DNA of 7,359 nt, from assembly GCA_025453505.1 (NCBI GenBank), contig JALOQG010000132.1:1-7359 (forward strand), in the 5' to 3' direction. The stretch comes from Myxococcota bacterium. GTDB taxonomy: Bacteria; Myxococcota_A; UBA9160; PR03. Each line of letters begins with the position of its first letter. Within the stretch, counting starts at the first letter, position 1. The notes beneath the pieces were generated by a model. It saw nothing but the letters and a program-made list of their open reading frames with translations. It made no database searches and was not told the DNA's origin. Positions 1 to 7,359 of this stretch are shown here, in pieces. A program made the position numbers and the translations under genes.

Positions 1-2231
1 CCGTCCTCGCCGCCGCCGCCGAAGGCGGCGCCGATCATCTTGAGCGGCGCGGTGATCGCGCCGACGAGCGCCGCCTTGAGTGCGCTCGCGATCACGGCGC
101 CGAAGTCGATCGTCGAGCCCTTCTCGTCCATCTTCACGGGAATGCGCAGCGCGATGTCGCCCTTCGGATCGCGCAGGAGCGCGAGCGCGAGGTCGATCGG
201 CACGCCGAAGCTGCGTTCGAAGGTCTCGGGATCCCGCATCGACACGCCGAACTTGTTGAGCACGAGCGAGTTGTCGATCTCCATGCGCGCGCCGCGCATC
301 TTAAGCTTCGTGTCCACGCTCGCGCGCCCCGACTCGACGGTCACGCCCGCGGCCGCGCTCGCGTAGGGATTGAAGACGGGCAGCTCGAGCTGGCGGAGCT
401 TCAGCGTGAAGTCGCCGACGTTGCCCGGCTTCAGGGTGCCCTGCACGTCGAGCTTCGCGCTGACGGGCAGCGTCGCCTGGAAGTGGACCTTCGCGACGGC
501 CGTCTCCGGGAAACGCACGTCCTTCGCGTCGAGGTTCAGGCCGCGCACGCGCGTGCGCGCCGTCGGCTTCACCGTCTTGTCGATCGCCTCCACCTCGCCG
601 TCCACCATCGAGAGCGACGCGATCGCGAGATCGAGCGGAGCCGCCGCTTCGGGCGTGCCCGCGGCGGGCGGCTTCTCGACGGGCTTCGGCGCCGCAGCCT
701 GCGCGGCCGCGGGCTCGGTCGTGCCCGACAGGTTCAAGCCGAGCAGCGCGTCGAGCTGCGGCGAAGGGCGCGTGTAGCGGATCTTCGGCCGGACCAGCTT
801 CACGCCGTCGAGTACGGCCTTCGTCGTGCCGAGCGGCTGGCCCGTTTGCGGGATCGGCGCGTGGACTTCGTTCAAGACCACTTCGAGCTGCTCCCAGCCG
901 AGCGTGATCTCGGTTCCCTTCGGATCCGAGACCGCGAGCGTGTCGAAGCTGAGCCGACCCGAGACGTCCATCGCCGCCGGTCCGGCGAATCCCGTCGGAT
1001 CCGCCGCGATCTGCAGATCGCCGGTCGACTCCGCCTGCTGCAGCCACGTCGCGAATTGCGGCACGGACGCGAGCAGCACGCGCGGGATCGGGAGTCCCTC
1101 CCACTGGAACTTCCCTTTGTAGGTGGGCGGCACCAGGCCGACGTCGCCGACGAGACCGATCTTGCCGTCGCCGATCTCGAGGTGCAGGTCGAGCGGAAAC
1201 GGCTTGCCCTGGTCGGCGCTGATGTCCGTCGCGGTCATCGCGATCGCGACGTCGATCGGACCGCTCTCGGTGATCCACGTGAAGGTCGCCCGCTCGATCT
1301 CGACCTTCGCGACGTGATAACCGGGCGCGGCGGCCGGCGCGGGGGCGCCAGCGGGCGGAGCGACCGCCGGTGCGGACGGCGCGGGTTCGACCGCGGCGGC
1401 AGGAGGCGCCTCGCCGTGCGGCGCCGGAGGCGGAGACGAAGGCGTCGCTGCGACCGCTGCGGGAGTGGCGGCCGGCTGCGCGGGGACGCGCGGCGCGAGC
1501 AGCAGATCGCGGCGCGCCTTCAGCACGGGCCCGCGGATGCCGACGCCGCCGAGCGCGAACTCGCTGCCGTGGACCGCGATCTCGTCGAGCGAGAAGTCCT
1601 CGAGCGAGAGCTCGATCATGTTCCGCTCGCCGGTCGGAACGTCTCCCACCGTGACGGCCGGCGCCTGCACCGCGAAGCGATCGAGCGCGAACGCCCAGGG
1701 CTCCGAGGGCTCGGCGGGTTCCGGCGGCGCCTCCGGCTCCACGGCCGGTTGCGCCACCGGCCGCGCGTGACGCAGCGGATCGAAGCGGCCGTCCGCCTCG
1801 CGATCGACGTGCACCACCGGCGCTTCGATCACGAGCTCCGTGAGTCGCACCTTGCGGTCGCGCAGATCACGCCACGAGAGCTGCGTCGCGACGCGCGTCA
1901 CGTGGACGAGCGCCGTCGCGGGATCGAGCACGGGCGGCTCGAGCGCGGCGTCGTTCGGCGCGACGCCGTCGGGACGCGCGCCGAGCGTGATGCCCTCGAG
2001 CACCACGCGGCCGTCGAAGAGATCGAAGTCGGCGTTGTCGATGCGCGCCGGAAGGCCGAGATAGTGACGCGAGCCCCACGCGGCGCCGCGCTCCACCGCG
2101 ACGGGCAGGAGCGCGCGCAGTCCGACGACGGACGCGATCACGAGCCCCAGCAGCACCCACGGCCAGCGCCGTCGCCGCCGGCGCGGCGGTGTAGTGGGGG
2201 CGGCTGCTGCGGGTGCGGGCGCTTCGGACAT
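1..2231 (-). CDS. DUF748/AsmA-like envelope protein (C-terminus beyond the window)
   Basis: 743 residues are visible and the frame is still open at position 1, so the C-terminus is missing. ATG at 2229-2231 follows a strong GGAGGAG (2237-2243) at 5-nt spacing. The N-terminus is an Ala/Pro stretch, six arginines (residues 17-22) and one hydrophobic segment (about 23-38), so a membrane anchor with the bulk in the periplasm is inferred. Three Ala/Pro-rich linkers (about 158-179, 245-304 and 505-535) divide the body. An AsmA-like stretch near residues 388-400 reads YKGKFQWEGLPIP. The C-terminal part is characteristic of DUF748: FNPYAS at 620-625, then a VPIDLALALLRD stretch with G-D-I and IPV, and a TAPLKMIGAAFGGGGE ending. 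Relatives (AsmA, YhdP, TamB) act in outer-membrane lipid homeostasis; the exact role of DUF748 proteins is not settled. It is probably translated from the same mRNA as the upstream permease gene, whose stop is 21 bp away. Family assignment is firm; function is inferred. Confidence 0.87.
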   Translation of the reverse strand, partial: MSEAPAPAAAAPTTPPRRRRRRWPWVLLGLVIASVVGLRALLPVAVERGAAWGSRHYLGLPARIDNADFDLFDGRVVLEGITLGARPDGVAPNDAALEPPVLDPATALVHVTRVATQLSWRDLRDRKVRLTELVIEAPVVHVDREADGRFDPLRHARPVAQPAVEPEAPPEPAEPSEPWAFALDRFAVQAPAVTVGDVPTGERNMIELSLEDFSLDEIAVHGSEFALGGVGIRGPVLKARRDLLLAPRVPAQPAATPAAVAATPSSPPPAPHGEAPPAAAVEPAPSAPAVAPPAGAPAPAAAPGYHVAKVEIERATFTWITESGPIDVAIAMTATDISADQGKPFPLDLHLEIGDGKIGLVGDVGLVPPTYKGKFQWEGLPIPRVLLASVPQFATWLQQAESTGDLQIAADPTGFAGPAAMDVSGRLSFDTLAVSDPKGTEITLGWEQLEVVLNEVHAPIPQTGQPLGTTKAVLDGVKLVRPKIRYTRPSPQLDALLGLNLSGTTEPAAAQAAAPKPVEKPPAAGTPEAAAPLDLAIASLSMVDGEVEAIDKTVKPTARTRVRGLNLDAKDVRFPETAVAKVHFQATLPVSAKLDVQGTLKPGNVGDFTLKLRQLELPVFNPYASAAAGVTVESGRASVDTKLKMRGARMEIDNSLVLNKFGVSMRDPETFERSFGVPIDLALALLRDPKGDIALRIPVKMDEKGSTIDFGAVIASALKAALVGAITAPLKMIGAAFGGGGED

Positions 2232-2236
2232 CGGGA

Positions 2237-2243
2237 CTCCTCC
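2237..2243 (-). promoter_or_regulatory. Ribosome binding site of the DUF748 gene
   Basis: The minus strand reads GGAGGAG, five bases before the ATG at 2231. It lies within the 21-bp gap after the permease stop codon. It fixes the start codon and suggests efficient translation from a shared mRNA. Confidence 0.7.
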
Positions 2244-2252
2244 GCGCCCAGT

Positions 2253-3476
2253 CTACCCGCCGATCCACGCGAGCGATGCGGCGGCGATCGCGAGCGTCGC
2301 GACGGTCACTGGAACGCCGGTCCGCGCGTGCACCCGCCAGTCGAAAGGAATGCCGCTCCGCATTGCCGCATCCGCGACAATCAGGTTCGCGATGCTGCCG
2401 ACCAGCACCAGGTTGCCGGCCAGCGTGCTCGCGAGCGCGAGCAGTGTCGCGTCGAGCGGCTCGCGCGCGAGCGGCAGCAGCAGCATCACGGCCGGCACGT
2501 TCGACACGAGGTTCGAGAGCACGACGGTCACCGCGAAGAGCCACGCCGGCGCCGCGAGATCGATGCCGTTCGCGCGCAACCAGGCGACCGCGCCGGCCGG
2601 CGCGCCCGTCGCGGCGAGCGCGCCGTTCACGACGAAGAGTCCGAGGAAGAGCACGAGCAGCTGCCAGTCGACGAGTCCCAGCTTGTCGCGCGAGTGCAGC
2701 CGCCGGCTCAAGAGCAGCACGCCGGCCGCCGCGAGCGCCGCGATCTCACGCGGCCACGGCGTCGCGACGAACGCGACGAGCAGCGCGACGGCCGCGGCGA
2801 TTCCCTTCGCACTCTGCCATGCGTCCCACGCGGGTGCGGGGACGTCGCCGTCTTTCCCGCTCGCACGCACGGGCGCGTGCCACGCCGCGCGGTACTGCCA
2901 CGCGATGATCGCCCAGGTCGCCGCGAGTCCGAGCGCCGCGGGCACGAACGCATGGACGAAGTAGGCGTTGAACGAAACCGAGAGCGCCTGCCCGATCAGG
3001 ATGTTCTGGGGATTGCCGATCAACGTCGCCGCGGAACCGACGTTCGAGGCGCAGGCGAGCGCGAGCAGGAACGGGACGGGATCGAGATTGCGTCGCGCGC
3101 ACGCCGCGATCCAGACGGGCGCCATCGCGAGACACACGACGTCGTTGGTGAAGATCGCCGAGAGCGCGCCGGTCGCGGCGATCAGGGCCGCCAACAGCGC
3201 GCGCGGCGAGAGCGCGGCCGTCGCGAGGCGCGACGCGACGCGCCCGTAGAAGCCGCCGAGCTGCAGCTGCGCCGACACGACCATCAGGCCGAAGAGCAGC
3301 GCCAGCGTCGGCTCGTCGATCGACGCCCCCGCCTGCGCGAGCGTGATTTCACCGGCGGCGAGCAGCGCGATCGCACCGAGCAGCGCGATGCCGGTGCGGT
3401 CGAGCGCCAGCTGCGGCAGGCGCCCGAAGATCATCCCGACGTACACGATCGCGAAGACCACGAGCACGATCGCCAC
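2253..3476 (-). CDS. ArsB/NhaD/SLC13-family (ion transporter superfamily) permease
   Basis: A 407-residue polytopic membrane protein with about 10-11 hydrophobic segments, a normal length for the family. The start is GTG (3474-3476) preceded by GGAGAGG (3483-3489) at 6-nt spacing, and the first residues match the usual N-terminal helix of the family. Diagnostic signatures are LDRTGIALLGA (about 25-35), FTNDVV (109-114), SNVGSAATLIGNPQNILIG (144-162), SNLVSNVPAVMLL (321-333) and STLAGNLVLVGSIAN (350-364). The two Asn/Gly-rich motifs fall in the two halves of the protein, as expected for the re-entrant substrate sites of this inverted-repeat fold. A hydrophilic loop at about 195-222 separates the halves. 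Family members include arsenite exporters, Na+/H+ antiporters and dicarboxylate/citrate or sulfate carriers. No arsR, arsC or other ars gene is nearby, so arsenite is not supported and the substrate is open. It is the first gene of a leftward operon with the DUF748 gene. Confidence 0.88.
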   Translation of the reverse strand: MAIVLVVFAIVYVGMIFGRLPQLALDRTGIALLGAIALLAAGEITLAQAGASIDEPTLALLFGLMVVSAQLQLGGFYGRVASRLATAALSPRALLAALIAATGALSAIFTNDVVCLAMAPVWIAACARRNLDPVPFLLALACASNVGSAATLIGNPQNILIGQALSVSFNAYFVHAFVPAALGLAATWAIIAWQYRAAWHAPVRASGKDGDVPAPAWDAWQSAKGIAAAVALLVAFVATPWPREIAALAAAGVLLLSRRLHSRDKLGLVDWQLLVLFLGLFVVNGALAATGAPAGAVAWLRANGIDLAAPAWLFAVTVVLSNLVSNVPAVMLLLPLAREPLDATLLALASTLAGNLVLVGSIANLIVADAAMRSGIPFDWRVHARTGVPVTVATLAIAAASLAWIGG

Positions 3477-3636
3477 GCGGAGCCTCTCCCCGGCGCGGAG
3501 TTAGCAGGCGCCCCGGGAACTTGCGCGCGAATTGCGCATCCTGAGCCTTCGCGACCTCCGGCGGACACTCACGAGCGGACCCGGGAAACGGCCGCCCGTG
3601 CTACAGGAGGGACGCGCGGAAGCAGCGGAGCGCCTC
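3477..3636. promoter_or_regulatory. Divergent intergenic region, presumably with two back-to-back promoters
   Basis: These 160 bp lie between the leftward permease gene and the rightward glycosidase gene, so promoters for both units must lie here or within the flanking coding sequence. I see no convincing -35/-10 pair. Visible structure is a TTGCGC direct repeat (3521-3526 and 3532-3537, 11 bp apart) overlapping TGCGC/GCGCA inverted arms (3522-3526 and 3534-3538), a possible but weak operator. GAGTTAGCAGG (3498-3508) also occurs at 6278-6288. The right end carries ribosome-binding-like CAGGAGGG (3604-3611) and GGAG (3627-3630). Only the inference that promoters exist here is reasonably sure. 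Confidence 0.35.
3627..3630 (+). promoter_or_regulatory. Ribosome binding site that decides the glycosidase start
   Basis: GGAG lies six bases before the ATG at 3637, which opens directly into a signal peptide. The frame is also open upstream to a TTG at 3532, but the 35 extra residues would bury the signal peptide. A second purine-rich CAGGAGGG at 3604-3611 is too far upstream to serve this ATG. Confidence 0.55.
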
Positions 3637-5231
3637 ATGCAGCGTCGGACCGCGATCGCCCTGCTCTCGTTCCTGTTCCTCTTCGGTCTCGCACTCGTCT
3701 TCGCGACGAGCGCTCCGGCGCAGACGCTGGCGGCGATCGGAACGAGCCGCGCGGCCGCGGCCGTCACGTACCCGGATCCCGACGGCTGCCGCGCGCCCGA
3801 CCCGAAGCGCGAAGACGCGTTCCTCGAGAACCGCGTCGTCGCGCCGCGCAAGGAGGCGTGGCAGGACGCGCACGGCGGCCAGGCCGCGGCGCGCCTGCAC
3901 GTGAAGGCGCGCCTCTCCGGCTGGCCGTCGCGTCTGCTGGTCGACCGATCGACACTGGACGGCGACGATGCGGAGTTCCTCCGCCGCCTCGCGCGCGACA
4001 CCTGGCGCGGGCTCGCGGAGATGGTCGATCGCGAGCACGGGCTCCCGATCGACCACGTGCGCTTCTGCGGCGGATCGCTCGATGCGGCGCACGTCAAGAT
4101 CGGCGACTACACGAGCGGCACCGACGTCGGGCTCTTCCTGCTGTCGGTGGTCGGCGCCGTCGATCTCGAGCTGCTCCCGCGCGGCGATGCGCTCGCGCTG
4201 CTGCGGCGCAGCTTCGACTCGCTGCGCCGGCTCGAATCGCACGCCGGCTTCTTCTTCAACTACTACGACACGACGTCGCTCGAGCGCACCAGCCACTTCG
4301 TGTCCTTCGTCGATTCGACGTGGCTGACGGCGGGGCTGATCGTGGTGCGGCAGGCCTTCCCGGAGCTGTGGAGCGACGCGACGCAGATCATCGAGCGCCA
4401 GGACTACGGCTTCTTCTACGACGCCGACGCCGATCTGATGGTGCACGGCTTCGACCTCGACGGCGGCGCCGCCGTGCCTGCGCGCTTCCACTACGGAACG
4501 CTCTACACCGAGGCGCGGCTCGGCGCGCTGATCGCGATCGCGAAGGGCGACGCGCCCGAGTCGCTGTGGTGGGAGATGCAGCGGACCCGGCCCGCGGCGC
4601 ACTTCTGGCAGCGCCAGCAACCGCAGGGCCGGCGCGAGAAGATCGTGCGCGGGCATCGCGTCCACGGCGGATCCTACGCGTGGCAGGGACTCCGCTACGT
4701 GCCGTCGTGGGGCGGCTCCATGTTCGAGGCGCTGATGCCGATGCTCGCGCTCGACGAACGGAGCTGGGCGCCGCGCAGTCTCGGCCGCAACGGCGAAGTG
4801 CACGCCGAGGTGCAGCGACGCCACGCGACGCAGACGCTCGGTTATCCGGTCTGGGGCATGTCGCCGAGCGCGCAGCCGCATGCCGTGGACTACGGCGAGT
4901 TCGGCGTGCCGATCCTCGGCACGGCGGGCTATCGCCCCGGCGTGGTGACGCCCCACGCGTCGGCGCTCGCGCTCGCGGTCGCGCCGGCCGCCGCCACGCA
5001 GAACCTGCGCCGCATCGCCGAGCGGTATGATGCCTATGGCGAGTACGGGCTCTACGACGCGATCGATCCCGAGACGAGCGCCGTCGCGCACGCGTACTTG
5101 AGTCTCGACCAGGGCATGAGCTTCGTCGCGCTCGTGAACCACTTGAAGGACGGCGCGATCCAACGCCGCTTCGCCGCGGACCCCGCCGTCGCCCCCGTGC
5201 TCCCGATGCTGCGGGAAGAGGACTTCTTCGA

Positions 5232-5235
<4 letters not shown>
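3637..5235 (+). CDS. Secreted glycoamylase-like (PF10091-type) glycoside hydrolase
   Basis: 532 residues from the ATG at 3637. Residues 1-29 are a typical signal peptide: QRR, a hydrophobic core LLSFLFLFGLALVF, and a probable cut after APAQ. Export to the periplasm or beyond follows. The central part resembles DUF3131/glycoamylase N-terminal helices: TSGTDVGLFLLSVVGA (159-174), ESHAGFFFNYYD (200-211) and FVSFVDSTWLTAGLIV (221-236). The C-terminal part is the glycoamylase-like (PF10091) signature: WQGLRYVPSWGGSMFEALMP (349-368), YDAYGEYGLYDAIDP (464-478) and YLSLDQGMSFVALVNHL (487-503). The fold is an (alpha/alpha)6 barrel. Characterised relatives act on beta-1,2-glucans (GH144 glucanases, and the GH189 transglycosylase domain of cyclic glucan synthase), so a glucan substrate is plausible but not shown; the old name glucoamylase should not be taken literally. 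The TGA stop overlaps the probable start of the ABC ATPase gene, tying the enzyme to sugar uptake. Family confidence is high, substrate confidence low. Confidence 0.85.
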
Positions 5236-6281
<1,046 letters not shown>

Positions 6282-6284
<3 letters not shown>

Positions 6285-6366
6285 CAGGTTGCTGACAAGA
6301 ACTCTCCCGTCGCCGCGCACGGATCTTCGGGTCCGGCTCGGTACGACCTTCGTCGGCAACCTGCTA
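6282..6366. repeat. 85-bp inverted-repeat element between convergent genes (MITE/REP-like, possible bidirectional terminator)
   Basis: The 15-bp arm at 6282-6296 (TAGCAGGTTGCTGAC) is the reverse complement of 6352-6366 (GTCGGCAACCTGCTA) at 14 of 15 positions. The single difference is a G-U wobble in the plus-strand RNA. Each arm starts with the stop codon of one convergent gene, TAG on both strands. Inside lies a UUCG-loop hairpin (6320-6335). An inner core, 6284-6364, is flanked on both sides by TA, as expected for a TA target duplication. The transcript from either side would fold into a long stem, so a role in ending both transcripts or protecting their 3' ends is plausible. No U-tract follows, so it is not a classical intrinsic terminator. 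The arms are certain; the mobile-element reading is inference. Confidence 0.6.
6320..6335 (+). terminator. Central UUCG-tetraloop hairpin, possible termination or 3'-end stabilising structure
   Basis: CGGATC (6320-6325) pairs with GGTCCG (6330-6335) around the loop TTCG: six pairs including one G-U, closed as C(UUCG)G, the most stable tetraloop type. It sits 36 bp past the ATPase stop, at the middle of the 85-bp inverted repeat. No T-run follows on either strand, so intrinsic termination is doubtful. Confidence 0.4.
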
Positions 6367-7359
6367 GCGCGTCTCCTTCAGGATGGCGGGCGCCAGCGCC
6401 TCGGCGAGCGCGCGATTGCCCGCCGGCGTCAGGTGGATCCAGCTGAAGATTTCCCCGCGATGAGAGTCGAGTGCCGCGATCGCGTCGACGAACGGCACTT
6501 CGTGTGCGGACGCCCAGGCGCGCAGATCGCGCATCAGGCGCGCGTGGATCAGAAAGACGCGCGCCTTGTCGAGCGACGAGAACTGGACGAGCGCCTCGAC
6601 GACGGCCGGATCCCTGGTGTACACCGGCGCGACGGCGTACGGGGCGGTCGGAGCCGAGCTGCGGAACGCCTGTCTCCAGCGATCCGTGCGCGCCTCGGCC
6701 TCGCCGTCCTGGTGCACGAAAGCCTCGACGAGCTGCACCTCCCCCGCGTAGCTGATCTTCTTGGTCCTCAGCACCTCGGGGAGGAACACGAGCGAACGCG
6801 CCTGCTGTGTCGCAACGACGAGTCGGACGCCGTTCTCCGCGCAGATCTCGCGAAGCCGGTCGAGATTGGCGAGAAAGATCTCGCTTCGGTGGGCCGCGTA
6901 GTCGTCGCTCCACAGCTCGACGGGCGGGCGCAGGGTCTTCCACGTGTGGTCGGCGAACTCGAAGAGCAGCAGCCGCGCCCGCAGCGCCGTCCAGAGGCGT
7001 GCGGTCTCGCGCTTGCGGTCGACGATCGCGCTGTCGTTCGCTCCCTCGTAGAACGTCACGACGTCCGGCCGCAGCGGCAGGCCCTCGGCAACGAACAGCG
7101 CGACGAGATTGGCACTCGTCGAGTGGGGAATGCCGAAGTTGAGGACCTCGAAGCGGGTCCCGGGCGAAGCGGTGCGCGACAGGATCTCCTCGAGCTGGTG
7201 CGGGTACGTCTCGTGATCGCGGACGCCGTAGCCGAAGGTGGAGGACGCGCCGAGCGTGATCACGCGCACCGTACCGGGCGGCTTCTCGATCGCGAAGTCC
7301 GCCCCGCGGAAGCCCTGATCGTTGATGCGCACCGACACGAGCTCGTCCGTGTCGGCGGT
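6364..7359 (-). CDS. SGNH/GDSL-family hydrolase (N-terminus beyond the window)
   Basis: 331 residues are visible and the frame is open to the right edge. A GTG at 7336-7338 is possible but unlikely as the start, because the residues before it (TADTDEL) run naturally into the VRINDQGFRG element common in longer, often membrane-anchored SGNH proteins. In visible numbering, block I is LGASSTFGYG with nucleophile Ser39, block II is NFGIPHST (74-81) with Gly76, block III is EGANDS (105-110) with Asn108, and block V is SWIHLTPAGN with His309. In block V the Asp usually three residues before the His is Ser306, so the classical triad looks incomplete. SGNH enzymes are esterases, lipases, or O-acetyl transferases and esterases acting on glycans or lipids; the substrate cannot be deduced here. 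The gene converges on the ATPase gene and its TAG stop (6364-6366) lies in the right arm of the inverted repeat. Family confidence is high. Confidence 0.85.
   Translation of the reverse strand, partial: TADTDELVSVRINDQGFRGADFAIEKPPGTVRVITLGASSTFGYGVRDHETYPHQLEEILSRTASPGTRFEVLNFGIPHSTSANLVALFVAEGLPLRPDVVTFYEGANDSAIVDRKRETARLWTALRARLLLFEFADHTWKTLRPPVELWSDDYAAHRSEIFLANLDRLREICAENGVRLVVATQQARSLVFLPEVLRTKKISYAGEVQLVEAFVHQDGEAEARTDRWRQAFRSSAPTAPYAVAPVYTRDPAVVEALVQFSSLDKARVFLIHARLMRDLRAWASAHEVPFVDAIAALDSHRGEIFSWIHLTPAGNRALAEALAPAILKETR

Noticed and set aside
2253..3476. Naming the permease arsB (arsenite exporter).
   Set aside because: The signatures are shared by the whole ArsB/NhaD/SLC13 superfamily, and no arsR, arsC or arsA gene is nearby.
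3492..3512. GGCGC/GCGCC hairpin around GAGTTAGCAG as a terminator or operator.
   Set aside because: It has only five pairs with an 11-nt loop and no U-tract, and such GC stems are expected by chance here.
3532..3636. A longer glycosidase start at the TTG at 3532.
   Set aside because: It would place 35 charged residues ahead of a clear signal peptide. The ATG at 3637 has GGAG at good spacing.
483..5030. A 1515-codon open frame on the plus strand.
   Set aside because: It runs antisense to the DUF748 and permease genes and then in another frame through the glycosidase gene. The product is almost entirely Arg/Ala/Asp/Gly with no recognisable domain. Stop codons are rare at this GC content, and the true frames carry clear family motifs.
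3601..5163. A 520-codon minus-strand open frame opposite the glycosidase gene.
   Set aside because: It is an Arg/Glu/Ala-rich shadow of a well-supported gene with a signal peptide and PF10091 motifs on the plus strand.
7336..7338. GTG as the true start of the SGNH hydrolase.
   Set aside because: The frame continues upstream to the window edge, and conserved-looking sequence begins right at this point, so the gene almost certainly starts outside the window.

Overview
The window is very GC-rich (roughly 70% by eye), densely coding DNA from a bacterium. The DUF748/AsmA-like envelope protein and a signal-peptide-bearing periplasmic-type glycosidase point to a diderm (Gram-negative) host. Composition and gene style fit a high-GC deltaproteobacterial or myxobacterial-type lineage, but no marker gene fixes the taxon. 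No RNA gene, CRISPR array, prophage gene or transposase is visible.

Layout. Positions 1-2231 (minus) hold most of a DUF748/AsmA-like protein whose C-terminus runs off the left edge. Positions 2253-3476 (minus) encode an ArsB/NhaD/SLC13-type membrane permease. It lies 21 bp upstream of the DUF748 gene, so the two form a leftward operon. A 160-bp divergent intergenic region (3477-3636) separates them from a rightward pair. That pair is a secreted glycoamylase-like (PF10091-type) enzyme at 3637-5235 and a MalK/UgpC-type sugar ABC transporter ATPase at 5232-6284. From the right edge, a leftward SGNH/GDSL hydrolase (6364-7359, N-terminus outside the window) converges on the ATPase.

How the genes may work together. 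The exported glycosidase and the sugar-importer ATPase overlap by 4 bp and look translationally coupled. This suggests extracytoplasmic glucan processing tied to uptake of the products. No permease or binding-protein gene of that transporter lies in the window, and on the right the transcription unit meets a convergent gene. The leftward permease/DUF748 pair is probably independent: ion or anion export plus envelope maintenance.

The two most interesting signals are these. (1) The 79-bp gap between the convergent ATPase and SGNH genes is nearly filled by a structured element with 15-bp inverted arms (14/15 match), a central UUCG-loop hairpin and flanking TA dinucleotides. Removing it restores a compact tail-to-tail TTAG stop overlap, as expected for a small TA-targeting MITE or REP-like insertion. 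(2) The ATPase has no ATG, GTG or TTG that would give a complete N-terminus. Family spacing places its start at a CTG that overlaps the upstream TGA stop (CTGA).
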